From [Mycobacterium] manitobense (lineage in GTDB: Bacteria > Actinomycetota > Actinomycetes > Mycobacteriales > Mycobacteriaceae): a stretch of 64,000 nucleotides of DNA. Shown here piece by piece: positions 7,740 to 16,270 of this stretch (the first letter of the stretch is position 1; every line of letters begins with the position of its first letter). Below the pieces are notes generated by a model. The model was not told the DNA's origin. It did no database searches and saw only the letters and a program-made list of their open reading frames with translations. The stretch covers positions 124,001 to 188,000 of the forward strand of contig NZ_JACKSJ010000062.1 in assembly GCF_025821665.1 (NCBI RefSeq), read 5' to 3'. The translations under genes and the position numbers were made by a program.

Positions 7740-9365
7740 CTACGAGAGCTTGAATCCGGTGTATCCCCCGGCGGCGATCTCCTCGCAGCGACGGCGGTAC
7801 TCCGGGAGCCCCGCCGTGTAGCCCATGTACATGCGCTTCTTGCCCGGCACGTTGCCGCCGTTGTACCAGGAGTTGCACGTGGGGTGGACCAGCACCGTCG
7901 GCGCCACCAGCGACGTGGTGTGCTCTATCCACTCCTCCTGGGCCGAGGGCAGCGCCTCGATCGTCCGATAACCCTGTGCGCGCAGCGAACTCACGCAGTC
8001 GCCGATCCACTCGACGTGATGCTCGAGGGCGGCGATGAAGTTCGTCGCAGCCGCCGGACTGCCCGGCCCCTGCACGGTGAAAAGGTTGGGGAAACCGGCC
8101 ACCTGCAGCCCGAGGTAGGACACCGGACCCTCGTCGGCCCAGACGTCGCGCAGTGCCACGCCGTCGCGGCCGCGGATGTCGATGCGGCTGAGCGCGCCGG
8201 TCATCGCGTCGAATCCGGTGGCGTAGACGATCACGTCGACCTCGAACGCGCCCTGTTCGGTGTCGATGCCCGTCGGCGTCACCGCCTCGATGCCGCCCCG
8301 GCGCAGGTCCACCAGGGTGACGTTGTCGCGGTTGAACGTCTCGTAGTAGCCCTGATCGATGATCGGTCGCTTGCACGCGAACGGGTGACTGGGCACCAGC
8401 GCCGCGGCGGTGTCCGGATCGTCGACGATGCGGGCGATCGCCTCGCCATACAGTTCGGTCGCCATCCGGTTGGCCTCGATGTCGAAGAAGACGTCGCCCC
8501 AGTTCAGTGCGCCGAGGACGCCGTGTTCTTCGACGGCGCGGCTGCGCTCCTGCGGAGTGGCCGCCTTGATCGGCGGCCGCGCGAGCATCTCGAGCAGCAC
8601 GGAGAAGGCGCTCAGCCGTGCCGCACCGACCGGGTGGGCGCGCTGGGCGGCCCGGATATCGGCGTACCCGGCCTTGAGTCCGTCGAGCTCGCCGGGTTCG
8701 AAGGGCCGCACCCGCCACGGCAGCGTGAAGGCCGGTGACCGCTGGAATACCACCAGCTCGGCCGCGTCCCGTGCCACCACGGGAATGAGTTGCACACCGG
8801 TGGAGCCGGTGCCGATCACCGCGACGCGCTGCCCGCCGAGGTCGACACCGTCGCGGGGCCACCGCCCGGTGAACAGCGACGTGCCGGCGAAGGTGCCCAT
8901 GCCGGCGATGTCGGGTTCCAGCGGCACCGAGAGGATCCCGGACGCGGCGACGACGAACGGCGCCACGAACGTCTGCCCGCAGCGGGTCCGCACCCGCCAC
9001 TGCGAACTGGGCTCGTCGAACGTCATCGCAACCACCTCGGTGTGCAGCACGATGTCGCCGCGCAGGTCGAGGCGGTCGGCCACGAAGTTCGCGTAGGCCT
9101 CGATCTCGGGCTGTGCCGGCATCGTCTCGGTCCACACCCACTCCTGCTGGATCTCCTCGGAGAAGCTGTAGGAGTACTCGATGCTCTCGATGTCGCAGCG
9201 GGCACCGGGATACCGGTTGACCGCCCAGGTGCCGCCCACTTCCCCGGCCTTCTCCAGGACGAGGGTGCGCAGGCCGAGGCCGCGCAACCGGTGCAGTGCG
9301 TACAGCCCGGAGAACCCGGCGCCGATCACGAGCACGTCGTAGTGCCCCGAGCCGTCGGCGCTCAC
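7740..9365 (-). CDS. Flavin-dependent monooxygenase, Baeyer-Villiger type
   Basis: A 541-residue FAD/NADPH enzyme. It has the first Rossmann motif GAGFSG (about residues 13-18), the Baeyer-Villiger-type motif GGTWAVNRYPGARCD, a second Rossmann motif GTGSTG, and the C-terminal CNSWYNGGNVPGK common in this class. The usual fingerprint FxGxxxHxxxW reads FAGTSLFTGRW here, so Phe replaces the conserved His. GTG at 9365 overlaps the stop of the epimerase gene (GTGA, 9362-9365). It would insert oxygen next to a ketone to give an ester or lactone, which suits the alpha/beta hydrolase encoded next. Control is probably from the perfect palindrome at 10446-10464. Confidence 0.92.
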   Translation of the reverse strand: MSADGSGHYDVLVIGAGFSGLYALHRLRGLGLRTLVLEKAGEVGGTWAVNRYPGARCDIESIEYSYSFSEEIQQEWVWTETMPAQPEIEAYANFVADRLDLRGDIVLHTEVVAMTFDEPSSQWRVRTRCGQTFVAPFVVAASGILSVPLEPDIAGMGTFAGTSLFTGRWPRDGVDLGGQRVAVIGTGSTGVQLIPVVARDAAELVVFQRSPAFTLPWRVRPFEPGELDGLKAGYADIRAAQRAHPVGAARLSAFSVLLEMLARPPIKAATPQERSRAVEEHGVLGALNWGDVFFDIEANRMATELYGEAIARIVDDPDTAAALVPSHPFACKRPIIDQGYYETFNRDNVTLVDLRRGGIEAVTPTGIDTEQGAFEVDVIVYATGFDAMTGALSRIDIRGRDGVALRDVWADEGPVSYLGLQVAGFPNLFTVQGPGSPAAATNFIAALEHHVEWIGDCVSSLRAQGYRTIEALPSAQEEWIEHTTSLVAPTVLVHPTCNSWYNGGNVPGKKRMYMGYTAGLPEYRRRCEEIAAGGYTGFKLS

Positions 9366-10393
9366 AGCTTCACCACGTCCTCGTCGCGGCCGCGGCGCTC
9401 CACGTAGAAGCGCGCGGCCCGGCGGATGGCGTCCTCGGTGGGGCCCGGTCGCCAGCCCAGTTCGCGGGTGGCTTTGTCGTGGCCTGCCGGCGACGTCTCG
9501 ACCATCAACCGGACGCTGGGGAGGTTGAGCGGGTAGTCGCGGCCGAGCCACCGGTTGGCGGCGCCGGCCAGCACCCCGGCGAGATACACCGCAGCCTGCG
9601 GGAGACCGAACCGAGGCGGCCGCACCCCGACCGCGTCGGCGGCGATGCGCAGCATCTCCCGCTGCGTCATGAATCGTTCGGAGATGATGTACCGCTCGCC
9701 GTTGCGGCCCCGGTCGGCGGCCAGCAGCAGTGCCGCGGCGGCGTCGTCGATGTCGACCACCTCAGCACCGACGCCGCGGACGAAACACGGCATCTTGCCG
9801 AAGGCGGCGAGTGCGACCAGTGATCCCTGCCTGGGCTGCCAGTCGGGCGGGCCGTACGGATTGGACACGCACATCGCGACGGCGGGCAGGCCGCGCTCAC
9901 GCGCATACCGCAGCACCAGTTCCTCAGCACGGCAGCGAGACTCGATGTAGGGACCGCCGCGTCCCGCCATGTTGAAGGGGGTGTCCTCGTCGACCGCCGC
10001 CCCACCGCTGCCGACGGCGACCGTGCCGATCGTGCTCAGGAACACGAAGCGCTGCAGGTCGGCGTGCACGGCGACGTCGAGGACGCCGCGCAGCCCCTCG
10101 ACGTTCGTCCGGAACAACGGCGCCGGGTCGGCGAGGTGGGCGCGGGTGTCGACGACGCAGTAGTACACGACGTCCCGGTCGACCATGGCCGCGGTGACCG
10201 CCGGGATGTCGAAGATGTCGCCGTAGTGCCGTTCGATGTCGAGGCCGTCGATCCCCCTCGTCGAACTGCTCCGGCGCAGCAGCACCCGAACGTCGTCGCC
10301 GCGGGCCACGAGGTGGCGGGTGACCGCGGCGCCGACGTTGCCGCTCGCGCCCATGACGAGCGCCCTGCGCGGCGCCGGAGGTGATTCGTGCAT
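9362..10393 (-). CDS. NAD(P)-dependent epimerase/dehydratase (extended SDR)
   Basis: A 343-residue extended SDR of the 3-beta-hydroxysteroid dehydrogenase/dihydroflavonol reductase type. It has the cofactor motif GASGNVG (about residues 15-21), the FLSTIGTV strand, and an active-site segment PYIESRCRAEEL, where Arg occupies the usual catalytic Lys position of YxxxK. The C-terminal part includes a hydrophobic segment AVYLAGVLAGAANRWL, perhaps membrane-associating as in 3-beta-HSD proteins. ATG at 10393. It is the first gene of the operon with the monooxygenase and hydrolase and lies 53 bp downstream of a perfect palindromic operator. It may oxidise an alcohol to the ketone that the monooxygenase then attacks. 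Confidence 0.88.
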   Translation of the reverse strand: MHESPPAPRRALVMGASGNVGAAVTRHLVARGDDVRVLLRRSSSTRGIDGLDIERHYGDIFDIPAVTAAMVDRDVVYYCVVDTRAHLADPAPLFRTNVEGLRGVLDVAVHADLQRFVFLSTIGTVAVGSGGAAVDEDTPFNMAGRGGPYIESRCRAEELVLRYARERGLPAVAMCVSNPYGPPDWQPRQGSLVALAAFGKMPCFVRGVGAEVVDIDDAAAALLLAADRGRNGERYIISERFMTQREMLRIAADAVGVRPPRFGLPQAAVYLAGVLAGAANRWLGRDYPLNLPSVRLMVETSPAGHDKATRELGWRPGPTEDAIRRAARFYVERRGRDEDVVKL

Positions 10394-10445
10394 CGATGTC
10401 CCATCAGCCGGGGCAGCTCGGCCCGCCGGTCGGTATCCTAGAAGT

Positions 10446-10464
10446 TACTGTAACCATTACAGTA
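10446..10464. promoter_or_regulatory. Palindromic operator, site 2 (perfect)
   Basis: TACTGTAA-CCA-TTACAGTA is a perfect 8+3+8 palindrome in the 166-bp gap between the epimerase operon (start 10393) and the PAS-GGDEF gene (start 10560). It could control either or both. It helps define the consensus. Confidence 0.78.
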
Positions 10465-10559
10465 TTTCGACGGAATCGCTGGCGGATCGGCGCGGGGGCT
10501 GAGGACACCGGGGAAGACGAACACGATGAGCACACCGCGCCACGCGAACGCCGGCTGAC

Positions 10560-11540
10560 ATGCCGTCCGACGTGTCGAACGACGGTGAGGGAGCCACCGG
10601 GTCAGCGCCGCCTTCCCGGACCACGTGGTCCGAAGACCGCTTCCGCAACGTGCTGGACCTCCTGCAGGAGGGCGTCGTCATCATGGACAGCGACGGGCAC
10701 TTCGAGCTCACCAATGCCGCGGCCCGGCGCATCCTCGGCGCCGACGCGCGCGATCTCGTCGGCGTGCACCACAGCGACCAGGGTGTCGACCTCCCCCTCT
10801 ACGACGGCAACGGCCGCGAGATGACGTCCGACCAGCACCCCATTCACTGGATCCAGCGCACCGGGATGACGCTCAGCGGTGAGGTGGTGGGCGTCGACCG
10901 CATCGACGGCACCCGGATCTGGGTGACCGGACACGGCTGCCTGCTCGACCCCGACGATCCGCAGCACTCGTCGGTGCTGTTCTCGTTCACCGACATCACC
11001 GAGCACTACGACACCCGGAACCGGCTGCGCCACGATGCCACCCACGACTGGCTGACCGGCCTGCCGAACCGCGGATTCGTGTTGGAGCGCGCCGAAGTGG
11101 CGTTGTCGGCGCGCGACGACGGCCGCCTGGTGGCCGCGCTGTTCATCGACCTCGACAAGCTCAAGTCCGTCAACGACCAGCACGGTCACTCGGCCGGTGA
11201 CGAGGTGCTGCGCATCGCGGCCCAGCGGATGCGGTCGGTCGCCAGGCCGCAGGACCTGCTGGCCAGGCTGGGCGGCGACGAGTTCGTCGCGCTGCTGCTG
11301 CATCCCGTCGGCCCCGGCGAGGTCGACGAGGTGGCCCGGGGACTGCACCGGGTGCTGCTCGACGAGATCACCGTCGGCCCCTTGCGGGTGCGGATCGGCG
11401 CGAGCATCGGCATCACCACCGTGGCACCCGGCGACGCCCGCACTTCCGCCGAACTGCTGCGCGACGCGGACGTGGCGATGTACCAGGCCAAGGCGAAGGG
11501 CCCGGGCAACACGAGCCACTTCCGGTCCGCCCCGCCGTGA
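10560..11540 (+). CDS. PAS-GGDEF diguanylate cyclase
   Basis: A 326-residue soluble protein with an N-terminal PAS sensor domain (about residues 25-150: VLDLLQEGVVIMDSDGHF through VLFSFTDITEHYD), a short linker and a GGDEF domain. The active-site motif GGDEF is intact at residue 238. RPQD precedes it by five residues, giving the RxxD product-inhibition site. It should therefore make cyclic di-GMP from two GTP under feedback control. ATG at 10560; no strong ribosome site is visible. It faces the epimerase operon across a perfect TACTGTAA-type palindrome and runs towards crp with a 9-bp gap. The PAS ligand is unknown; a redox or ligand signal linked to catabolism is possible. Confidence 0.93.
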   Translation: MPSDVSNDGEGATGSAPPSRTTWSEDRFRNVLDLLQEGVVIMDSDGHFELTNAAARRILGADARDLVGVHHSDQGVDLPLYDGNGREMTSDQHPIHWIQRTGMTLSGEVVGVDRIDGTRIWVTGHGCLLDPDDPQHSSVLFSFTDITEHYDTRNRLRHDATHDWLTGLPNRGFVLERAEVALSARDDGRLVAALFIDLDKLKSVNDQHGHSAGDEVLRIAAQRMRSVARPQDLLARLGGDEFVALLLHPVGPGEVDEVARGLHRVLLDEITVGPLRVRIGASIGITTVAPGDARTSAELLRDADVAMYQAKAKGPGNTSHFRSAPP

Positions 11541-11549
11541 CCCGGCGGG

Positions 11550-12224
11550 CTACCTCGCCCGGCGCGCCAGTCGCTCGGTGTCGGTGATCCACACCGTCTT
11601 GCCCCGCATCCGGAGCCAGCCGCGCTCGGTGAAATCGGTCAGCGCCTTGTTCACCGACTCCCGCGAAGAACCCACCAGGCGCGCGATCTCCTCCTGGGTC
11701 AGGTCGTGGGTGACCCGCAGCTCGCCGTTGTCCGACACCCCGAAGCGCTGTGCCAGCATCAGCAGTTGCTTGGCCACCCGGCCGGGAACGTCGGTGAAGA
11801 TGAGGTCGGACAGGTTGTCGTTGGTCCGCCGCAGCCGCCGGGCCAGCACCCGCAACAACTGTTCGGCGACCTCCGGCCGTTCGGTGAGCCAAGTGCGCAG
11901 CAGGTCGCGATCCATGCAGACGGTGCGCACCTCGGTCAGCGTCGTGACGCTCGACGTGCGCGGACCCGGGTCGAAGATGGCCAGCTCGCCGAACATGTCC
12001 GCCGGACCCAGCACGGCGAGCAGGTTCTCCCGCCCGTCGGTGGCGCGGCTGCCGATCTTGACCTTGCCCGACACGATGACGTACAGCCGGTCACCCAACT
12101 CGCCCTGGACGAACACGGTGTGCCCGCGGGGGAAGTCGATGGTCGGCAAGCGCTCGCCGAGCGCCGCGACAGCGTCGGGCTCGACACCCTGGAAGATTCC
12201 AGCCTTGGCCAAAATCTCGTACAC
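11550..12224 (-). CDS. crp: Crp/Fnr-family cAMP receptor protein (Rv3676-like paralogue)
   Basis: A 224-residue transcription factor closely resembling M. tuberculosis Crp (Rv3676) along its whole length. The cyclic-nucleotide pocket [15 protein letters not shown] has the Glu, Arg and Thr/Ser that bind cAMP. The hinge segment reads [24 protein letters not shown], and the winged helix carries [21 protein letters not shown] (given here as its recognition-helix core SSRESVNKA). The C terminus ERLARRAR matches the Mtb protein as I recall it. Fast growers such as M. smegmatis have two Crp proteins; the catabolic surroundings suggest this is the extra one. GTG at 12224 gives the expected N terminus. 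It is divergent from the Rieske operon and convergent with the cyclase gene. Confidence 0.9.
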   Translation of the reverse strand: MYEILAKAGIFQGVEPDAVAALGERLPTIDFPRGHTVFVQGELGDRLYVIVSGKVKIGSRATDGRENLLAVLGPADMFGELAIFDPGPRTSSVTTLTEVRTVCMDRDLLRTWLTERPEVAEQLLRVLARRLRRTNDNLSDLIFTDVPGRVAKQLLMLAQRFGVSDNGELRVTHDLTQEEIARLVGSSRESVNKALTDFTERGWLRMRGKTVWITDTERLARRAR

Positions 12225-12314
12225 CGTGTTTCCCAGTCCTCTCGGCCGCAGCTGAACCCCACTCTGGCAATGAACCTACCCGCCCGCCGGATCGCGACCA
12301 CCTGCCGAAAACAA

Positions 12315-12333
12315 TACTGTAATCTCCTCCGTA
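12315..12333. promoter_or_regulatory. Degenerate palindromic operator, site 3
   Basis: TACTGTAATCTCCTCCGTA has a perfect left half-site and a weak right half (12 of 16 positions). It lies 37 bp upstream of the Rieske gene start at 12371 and downstream-facing from crp (start 12224). It could be a low-affinity member of the family. Confidence 0.5.
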
Positions 12334-12370
12334 GTCAGTGGACGGACCCGCATCAGGAGGTCGCTTCGGC

Positions 12371-13396
12371 GTGAAAGTCCCATTCACCTGGAAAGTCACC
12401 GGCTGGTTCATGATCGGCTGGTCGCCGGAGTTCCCCGCGGGCGAGGTCCGCCCAATCCAGTATTTCGGTGAGGAACTGGTCGCCTACCGCGACGATTCCG
12501 GCGTCCTGCACGTGCTCGAGGGCCATTGCAAGCACCTCGGCGCCCACCTCGGACACGGCGGGAAGGTGGTCGGCGACTGTGTCGAGTGCCCATTCCACGG
12601 CTGGCGCTGGGGGCCCGACGGCACCAACCGCTACATCCCCTACCAGCCGGACCGGCCGAACCGCGGACTGACGCTGCGCACCTACCCGGTGCGCGAGCAG
12701 TACGACTGCGTGTTCATGTGGCACCATCCCGACGGCAAGGAGCCGCAGTGGCCACTTCCCGACATCTTTCACAAGTTCCCCCAGTTCGAGACGGACGCCG
12801 GCGCCTACTACCGGCCCTATCCCGAGTTCTCCCGGCGGGCCGACGGCGAACCGGTGCATCCGCAGATCGTCGCCGAGAACGGTCCGGACAGTTCACATTT
12901 CCACTACGTGCACGGCGCCACGGTCACGCCGGTGTGTCTGGAGTGGGAGGCCGTCGCCGAGGAATGGCGGTTCCTGACCGGCTGGCCGGACGCGCGCAGC
13001 GACGGCCCGGACTCGATGGCGCTGCGCATCCACAGTCACTTCTCCGGACTCGGCTTCGCGATGAGCGCCTTCGAGGGCTCGTCGAATCATCGCCTGATCT
13101 TCGCCTGCACACCGGTCGACGACGAGGTGTCGAACCTCTTCTACTCGATCTGGTGGCCGAAGCTGCCAGGTGAGACCTCGGATGTGCCCCCCGAACAGGT
13201 GCGCAACCACGTGGAGAAGCGGTTCCTGCGCACGGTGTGGGAGGACCTCGACATCTGGCGCTACCAGCGCTATGTCGAGCACCCGCCGCTGGCCAGGATC
13301 GACGCCGCACCGTACATGGCCATGCGCAAGTGGGCCACACAGTTCTACGATCTGCCTCCCACCACCCCACCCGACGTCGCCGCCGCCCCGGTATGA
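12371..13396 (+). CDS. Rieske non-haem iron oxygenase, KshA-like
   Basis: A 341-residue oxygenase component of the class that includes KshA, the 3-ketosteroid 9-alpha-hydroxylase oxygenase. The [2Fe-2S] ligands are C53-K-H55 and C73-P-F-H76. The catalytic iron region is ENGPDSSHFHYVHG, carrying the Asn/Asp and two His of the 2-His-carboxylate centre. The end (ARIDAAPYMAMRKWATQFY) also matches the KshA pattern. I chose GTG at 12371 because AGGAGG ends 10 bases upstream; a GTG at 12338 has none. No reductase (KshB-like) is encoded in the window. It leads a four-gene operon with isochorismatase-like, thioesterase and CoA ligase genes. Confidence 0.9.
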   Translation: MKVPFTWKVTGWFMIGWSPEFPAGEVRPIQYFGEELVAYRDDSGVLHVLEGHCKHLGAHLGHGGKVVGDCVECPFHGWRWGPDGTNRYIPYQPDRPNRGLTLRTYPVREQYDCVFMWHHPDGKEPQWPLPDIFHKFPQFETDAGAYYRPYPEFSRRADGEPVHPQIVAENGPDSSHFHYVHGATVTPVCLEWEAVAEEWRFLTGWPDARSDGPDSMALRIHSHFSGLGFAMSAFEGSSNHRLIFACTPVDDEVSNLFYSIWWPKLPGETSDVPPEQVRNHVEKRFLRTVWEDLDIWRYQRYVEHPPLARIDAAPYMAMRKWATQFYDLPPTTPPDVAAAPV

Positions 13397-14010
13397 GGAC
13401 GCCGCTGCCCGAGCTCGTCGCCCCGGCGCACACCGCCGTCGTCACCCAGGAACTGCAGGGCGCGGTCGTCGGGCCGCACGCCGGTCTGGCGGTGCTCGCC
13501 CAGGAGGCCGCCCGGGTGGCGCTGCCCAACATCGCACGCCTGCTGCCCGCGGCCCGCACCGCGGGTACCCAGGTGGTGCACTGCCTGGTGCACCGCCGCG
13601 CGGATGGCCGCGGGTCGAACCACAACGCTCGGCTGTTCGCGGCCGGCGCCCGCCAGGTCGACATCACACCGGGTGGCCCCGGCGCCACCCTGCTGCCCGA
13701 ATTCGGCCCCGAGGACGACGATCTGACACTCACCCGGTGGCACGGCGTCGGTCCGATGGGCGGCACCGACCTCGACGCGGTGCTGCGCAACCTCGGGGTG
13801 ACGACGATCGTGGCGGTCGGCGTCTCGCTGAACATCGCGATCCCGAACCTGGTGATGGACGCGGTGAATGCCGGCTACCGGGTGGTGCTGCCGCGCGACG
13901 CCGTCGCCGGGGTGCCGGCCGAGTACGGGGCCGCCGTCATCGACAACAGCCTGTCGCTGCTGGCGACGATCACCACCACCGACGACCTCATCGCCACGTG
14001 GGCGCCGTGA
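13393..14010 (+). CDS. Isochorismatase-like protein without the catalytic cysteine
   Basis: A 205-residue protein with the isochorismatase/cysteine-hydrolase fold. The acid at the usual Asp position appears as Glu20 (VTQELQG). The loop that normally carries the nucleophile (GVSTNVCVE type) reads GVSLNIAIP, with Ala149 in place of Cys. It therefore cannot be a cysteine amidase of the nicotinamidase type. True isochorismatases (EntB, PhzD) also lack Cys, so a cysteine-independent hydrolysis or a purely structural role remains open. ATG at 13393 overlaps the Rieske stop (ATGA), and its own stop overlaps the thioesterase GTG (GTGA). It is thus tightly coupled in the operon. Its function is not known. 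Confidence 0.85.
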   Translation: MRTPLPELVAPAHTAVVTQELQGAVVGPHAGLAVLAQEAARVALPNIARLLPAARTAGTQVVHCLVHRRADGRGSNHNARLFAAGARQVDITPGGPGATLLPEFGPEDDDLTLTRWHGVGPMGGTDLDAVLRNLGVTTIVAVGVSLNIAIPNLVMDAVNAGYRVVLPRDAVAGVPAEYGAAVIDNSLSLLATITTTDDLIATWAP

Positions 14011-14618
14011 CCGGCCCCGAGACCCGCGGCTTCCCGGAGATCACGCCGGTCGACGCGCCGCCCGAGCTGGAGCGGTTCGCCGCGGCCGTGCGGCGGTTGC
14101 AGGACCTGGCGGTGTCCACCAGTCCGCCCGGCGCGGCGTGGACCGCCGCCTCCGAGCAGATCGAGCGCGTGTGCGCGGCTCTGGAACCGCACGCGGTGCC
14201 CGACGGGCAGGCACCCGCCGGGCGCGCCACGACGCTGCCCGGTCTCGGCCATCCGCTCATGCCGCCGTGGACGTTCACGGCCGCCGACCGCGACGGCAAC
14301 GTGACGATGGAAGGCCACTTCACCAGGTTCCACGTCGGCGGCAACATGGCCGTGCACGGCGGTGTCATCCCGCTGTTCTACGACTGGCATTTCGGCATGA
14401 TCGTGTCGGCTGCTGGCCGGCCCATCAGCCGCACCGCCTATCTGCACGTCGACTACCGTGCCGTCACACCGATCGACGCGCCGCTGATCAGCAGGGGCCG
14501 TATCGAACGACTCGACGGCCGGAAGGCCTTCCTCACCGCCACCATGACCGACGCCGACGGCACAGTGCTGTCCGAGGCGAACGGCCTGATGATCAAGCTC
14601 CTCCCCCACCAGCCCTGA
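14007..14618 (+). CDS. PaaI-type hotdog-fold thioesterase
   Basis: A 203-residue protein whose C-terminal half is a hotdog thioesterase domain. The core helix region is FHVGGNMAVHGGVIPLFYDWHFG, best described by its N-M-A-V-H-G-G motif, followed by SRTAYLHVDYRAVTPID and the strand RKAFLTATMTDADGTVL. The N-terminal 80 residues are extra and predicted helical. The GTG at 14007 overlaps the previous stop (GTGA). It would hydrolyse an acyl-CoA, perhaps to release CoA from a dead-end intermediate or to relieve CoA sequestration. It is third in the operon before the FadD-like CoA ligase (14-bp gap). The exact substrate is not predictable. Confidence 0.85.
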   Translation: MTGPETRGFPEITPVDAPPELERFAAAVRRLQDLAVSTSPPGAAWTAASEQIERVCAALEPHAVPDGQAPAGRATTLPGLGHPLMPPWTFTAADRDGNVTMEGHFTRFHVGGNMAVHGGVIPLFYDWHFGMIVSAAGRPISRTAYLHVDYRAVTPIDAPLISRGRIERLDGRKAFLTATMTDADGTVLSEANGLMIKLLPHQP

Positions 14619-14632
14619 CGAGGAGTCCGCTC

Positions 14633-16270
14633 ATGGAGTTCACCGTGCCCGCCGTGCTCGACGCGATCGCCGTCGCGCTGCCCGACCGGGTCCTGCTGTG
14701 CCAGAGCGGGCGCAGCTACACCTACACCGATGTCGCCGACCGGTCCAACCGGCTGGCGTCCTATCTGCACGCACGCGGACTCGGCTGTCACACAGCGCGT
14801 TCCGGGCTGGCGGGTCACGAGGTCGGCCAGGACCTGCTCGGCATCTACGCCTACAACGGCCACGAATACGTCGAGGCGCTGCTCGGCTCGTTCCGGGCCC
14901 GCGTCGCGCCGTTCAACGTCAACTACCGCTACGTCGCCGACGAACTGCAGTACCTGCTCGCCGACGCAGGCGCGTCGGCCCTGGTGTACCACGCGGCGTT
15001 CGCGCCACGCGTGGCCGAGGTCCTGCCCGGCCTGCCCGACCTGAAGGTGCTCATCCAGATCGCCGACGAATCGGGCAACGAGCTGCTCGACGGCGCCGTC
15101 GACTACGAGGCGGCATTGGCCGCAACCGCGCCGCGGCCACCGGACGTACAGCACTCGCCCGACGATCTCTACGTGCTCTACACCGGCGGCACCACAGGAA
15201 TGCCCAAGGGCGTGCTGTGGCGCCAGCACGACATCTTCGTCACGTCGTTCGGCGGCCGTGATCTGTTCGCCGGCACGGTGTTCGACTCCTACGCGGCGCT
15301 CGTCGAGCGTGCCGCGGCGAATCCCGGCACGAAGCTGATGGTGCTCCCGCCGCTGATGCACGGCGCCGCACAGTGGGCGGTGATGACGGCGCTGACCACG
15401 GGTCAGACCGTCGTGTTCTCGTCGGTGGTCGACCGGTTCGACGCCGACGAGATCGTCGCCACGATCGAGCGCGAGCAGGTCATGGTGGCGACGGTGGTCG
15501 GTGACGCGATGGCGCGTCCGCTCGCCGCGGCCATCGAGCGGGCGGGCGACACACCGCTGGCCGTGGTCGCCAACGGCGGTGCGCTGTTGACGCCGACCAC
15601 CAAACAGCGCCTGATCGACGCCAAACCCGGGATGGTGGTCGTCGACGGCGTCGGCTCATCGGAGACGGGCGCCCAACTCACCCACATGTCCGCACCGGGC
15701 GCCGTGTCGACGGGCCGGTTCAAGCCCGGACCCGACACCGTCGTGGTGTCCGAGGACCTGACCGAGGTGCTGGCGCCCGGCCACGACGGCATCGGCTGGC
15801 TCGCCCAGCGCGGCTACGTGCCACTGGGTTACAAGGGCGACGCCGCCAAGACGGCGGCCACGTTCCCGGTCGTGGCGGGGGTGCGCTACGCCGTGCCCGG
15901 TGACCGCGCCCGCCATCTGGACGCCGACGTCGTCGAACTGCTCGGCCGTGACTCGGTGACCATCAACTCCGGCGGCGAGAAGATCTTCGCCGAAGAGGTG
16001 GAGACGGCCATCGCGTCGCATCCCGCGGTCGCCGACGTGGTGGTCGCGGGCAGGCCCAGTGAGCGGTGGGGTCAGGAGGTGGTTGCCGTGGTCGCCCTCG
16101 CCGACGGCGCGGCAGCCGATGCCGACGAGTTGATCGCCCATGCCGCAACGTCGTTGGCGCGCTACAAGCTGCCCAAGGCGGTGGTGTTCCGGCCCGTCGT
16201 CGTGCGTTCACCCGCGGGCAAGGCCGACTACCGGTGGGCGCGCGAGCAGGCGGTCAGCGGCTCGCCCTGA
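14633..16270 (+). CDS. Acyl-CoA synthetase, FadD19-like
   Basis: A 545-residue adenylate-forming enzyme. The P-loop is YTGGTTGMPKGV, the A5 region DGVGSSETG, the A8 hinge region INSGGEKIFAEEVE, and the catalytic Lys is in SPAGKADYRWA at the C terminus. The sequence pattern (VLWRQHDIF, PPLMHGAAQW, GDAMARPL, INSGGEK) strongly recalls FadD19, the ligase for branched C24 steroid side chains, and FadD3. It is a clear member of that subfamily rather than a long-chain fatty acid ligase. AGGAG lies eight bases before the ATG at 14633. It closes the Rieske operon, and its 3' end overlaps the converging aldehyde dehydrogenase by 17 bp. Confidence 0.92.
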   Translation: MEFTVPAVLDAIAVALPDRVLLCQSGRSYTYTDVADRSNRLASYLHARGLGCHTARSGLAGHEVGQDLLGIYAYNGHEYVEALLGSFRARVAPFNVNYRYVADELQYLLADAGASALVYHAAFAPRVAEVLPGLPDLKVLIQIADESGNELLDGAVDYEAALAATAPRPPDVQHSPDDLYVLYTGGTTGMPKGVLWRQHDIFVTSFGGRDLFAGTVFDSYAALVERAAANPGTKLMVLPPLMHGAAQWAVMTALTTGQTVVFSSVVDRFDADEIVATIEREQVMVATVVGDAMARPLAAAIERAGDTPLAVVANGGALLTPTTKQRLIDAKPGMVVVDGVGSSETGAQLTHMSAPGAVSTGRFKPGPDTVVVSEDLTEVLAPGHDGIGWLAQRGYVPLGYKGDAAKTAATFPVVAGVRYAVPGDRARHLDADVVELLGRDSVTINSGGEKIFAEEVETAIASHPAVADVVVAGRPSERWGQEVVAVVALADGAAADADELIAHAATSLARYKLPKAVVFRPVVVRSPAGKADYRWAREQAVSGSP

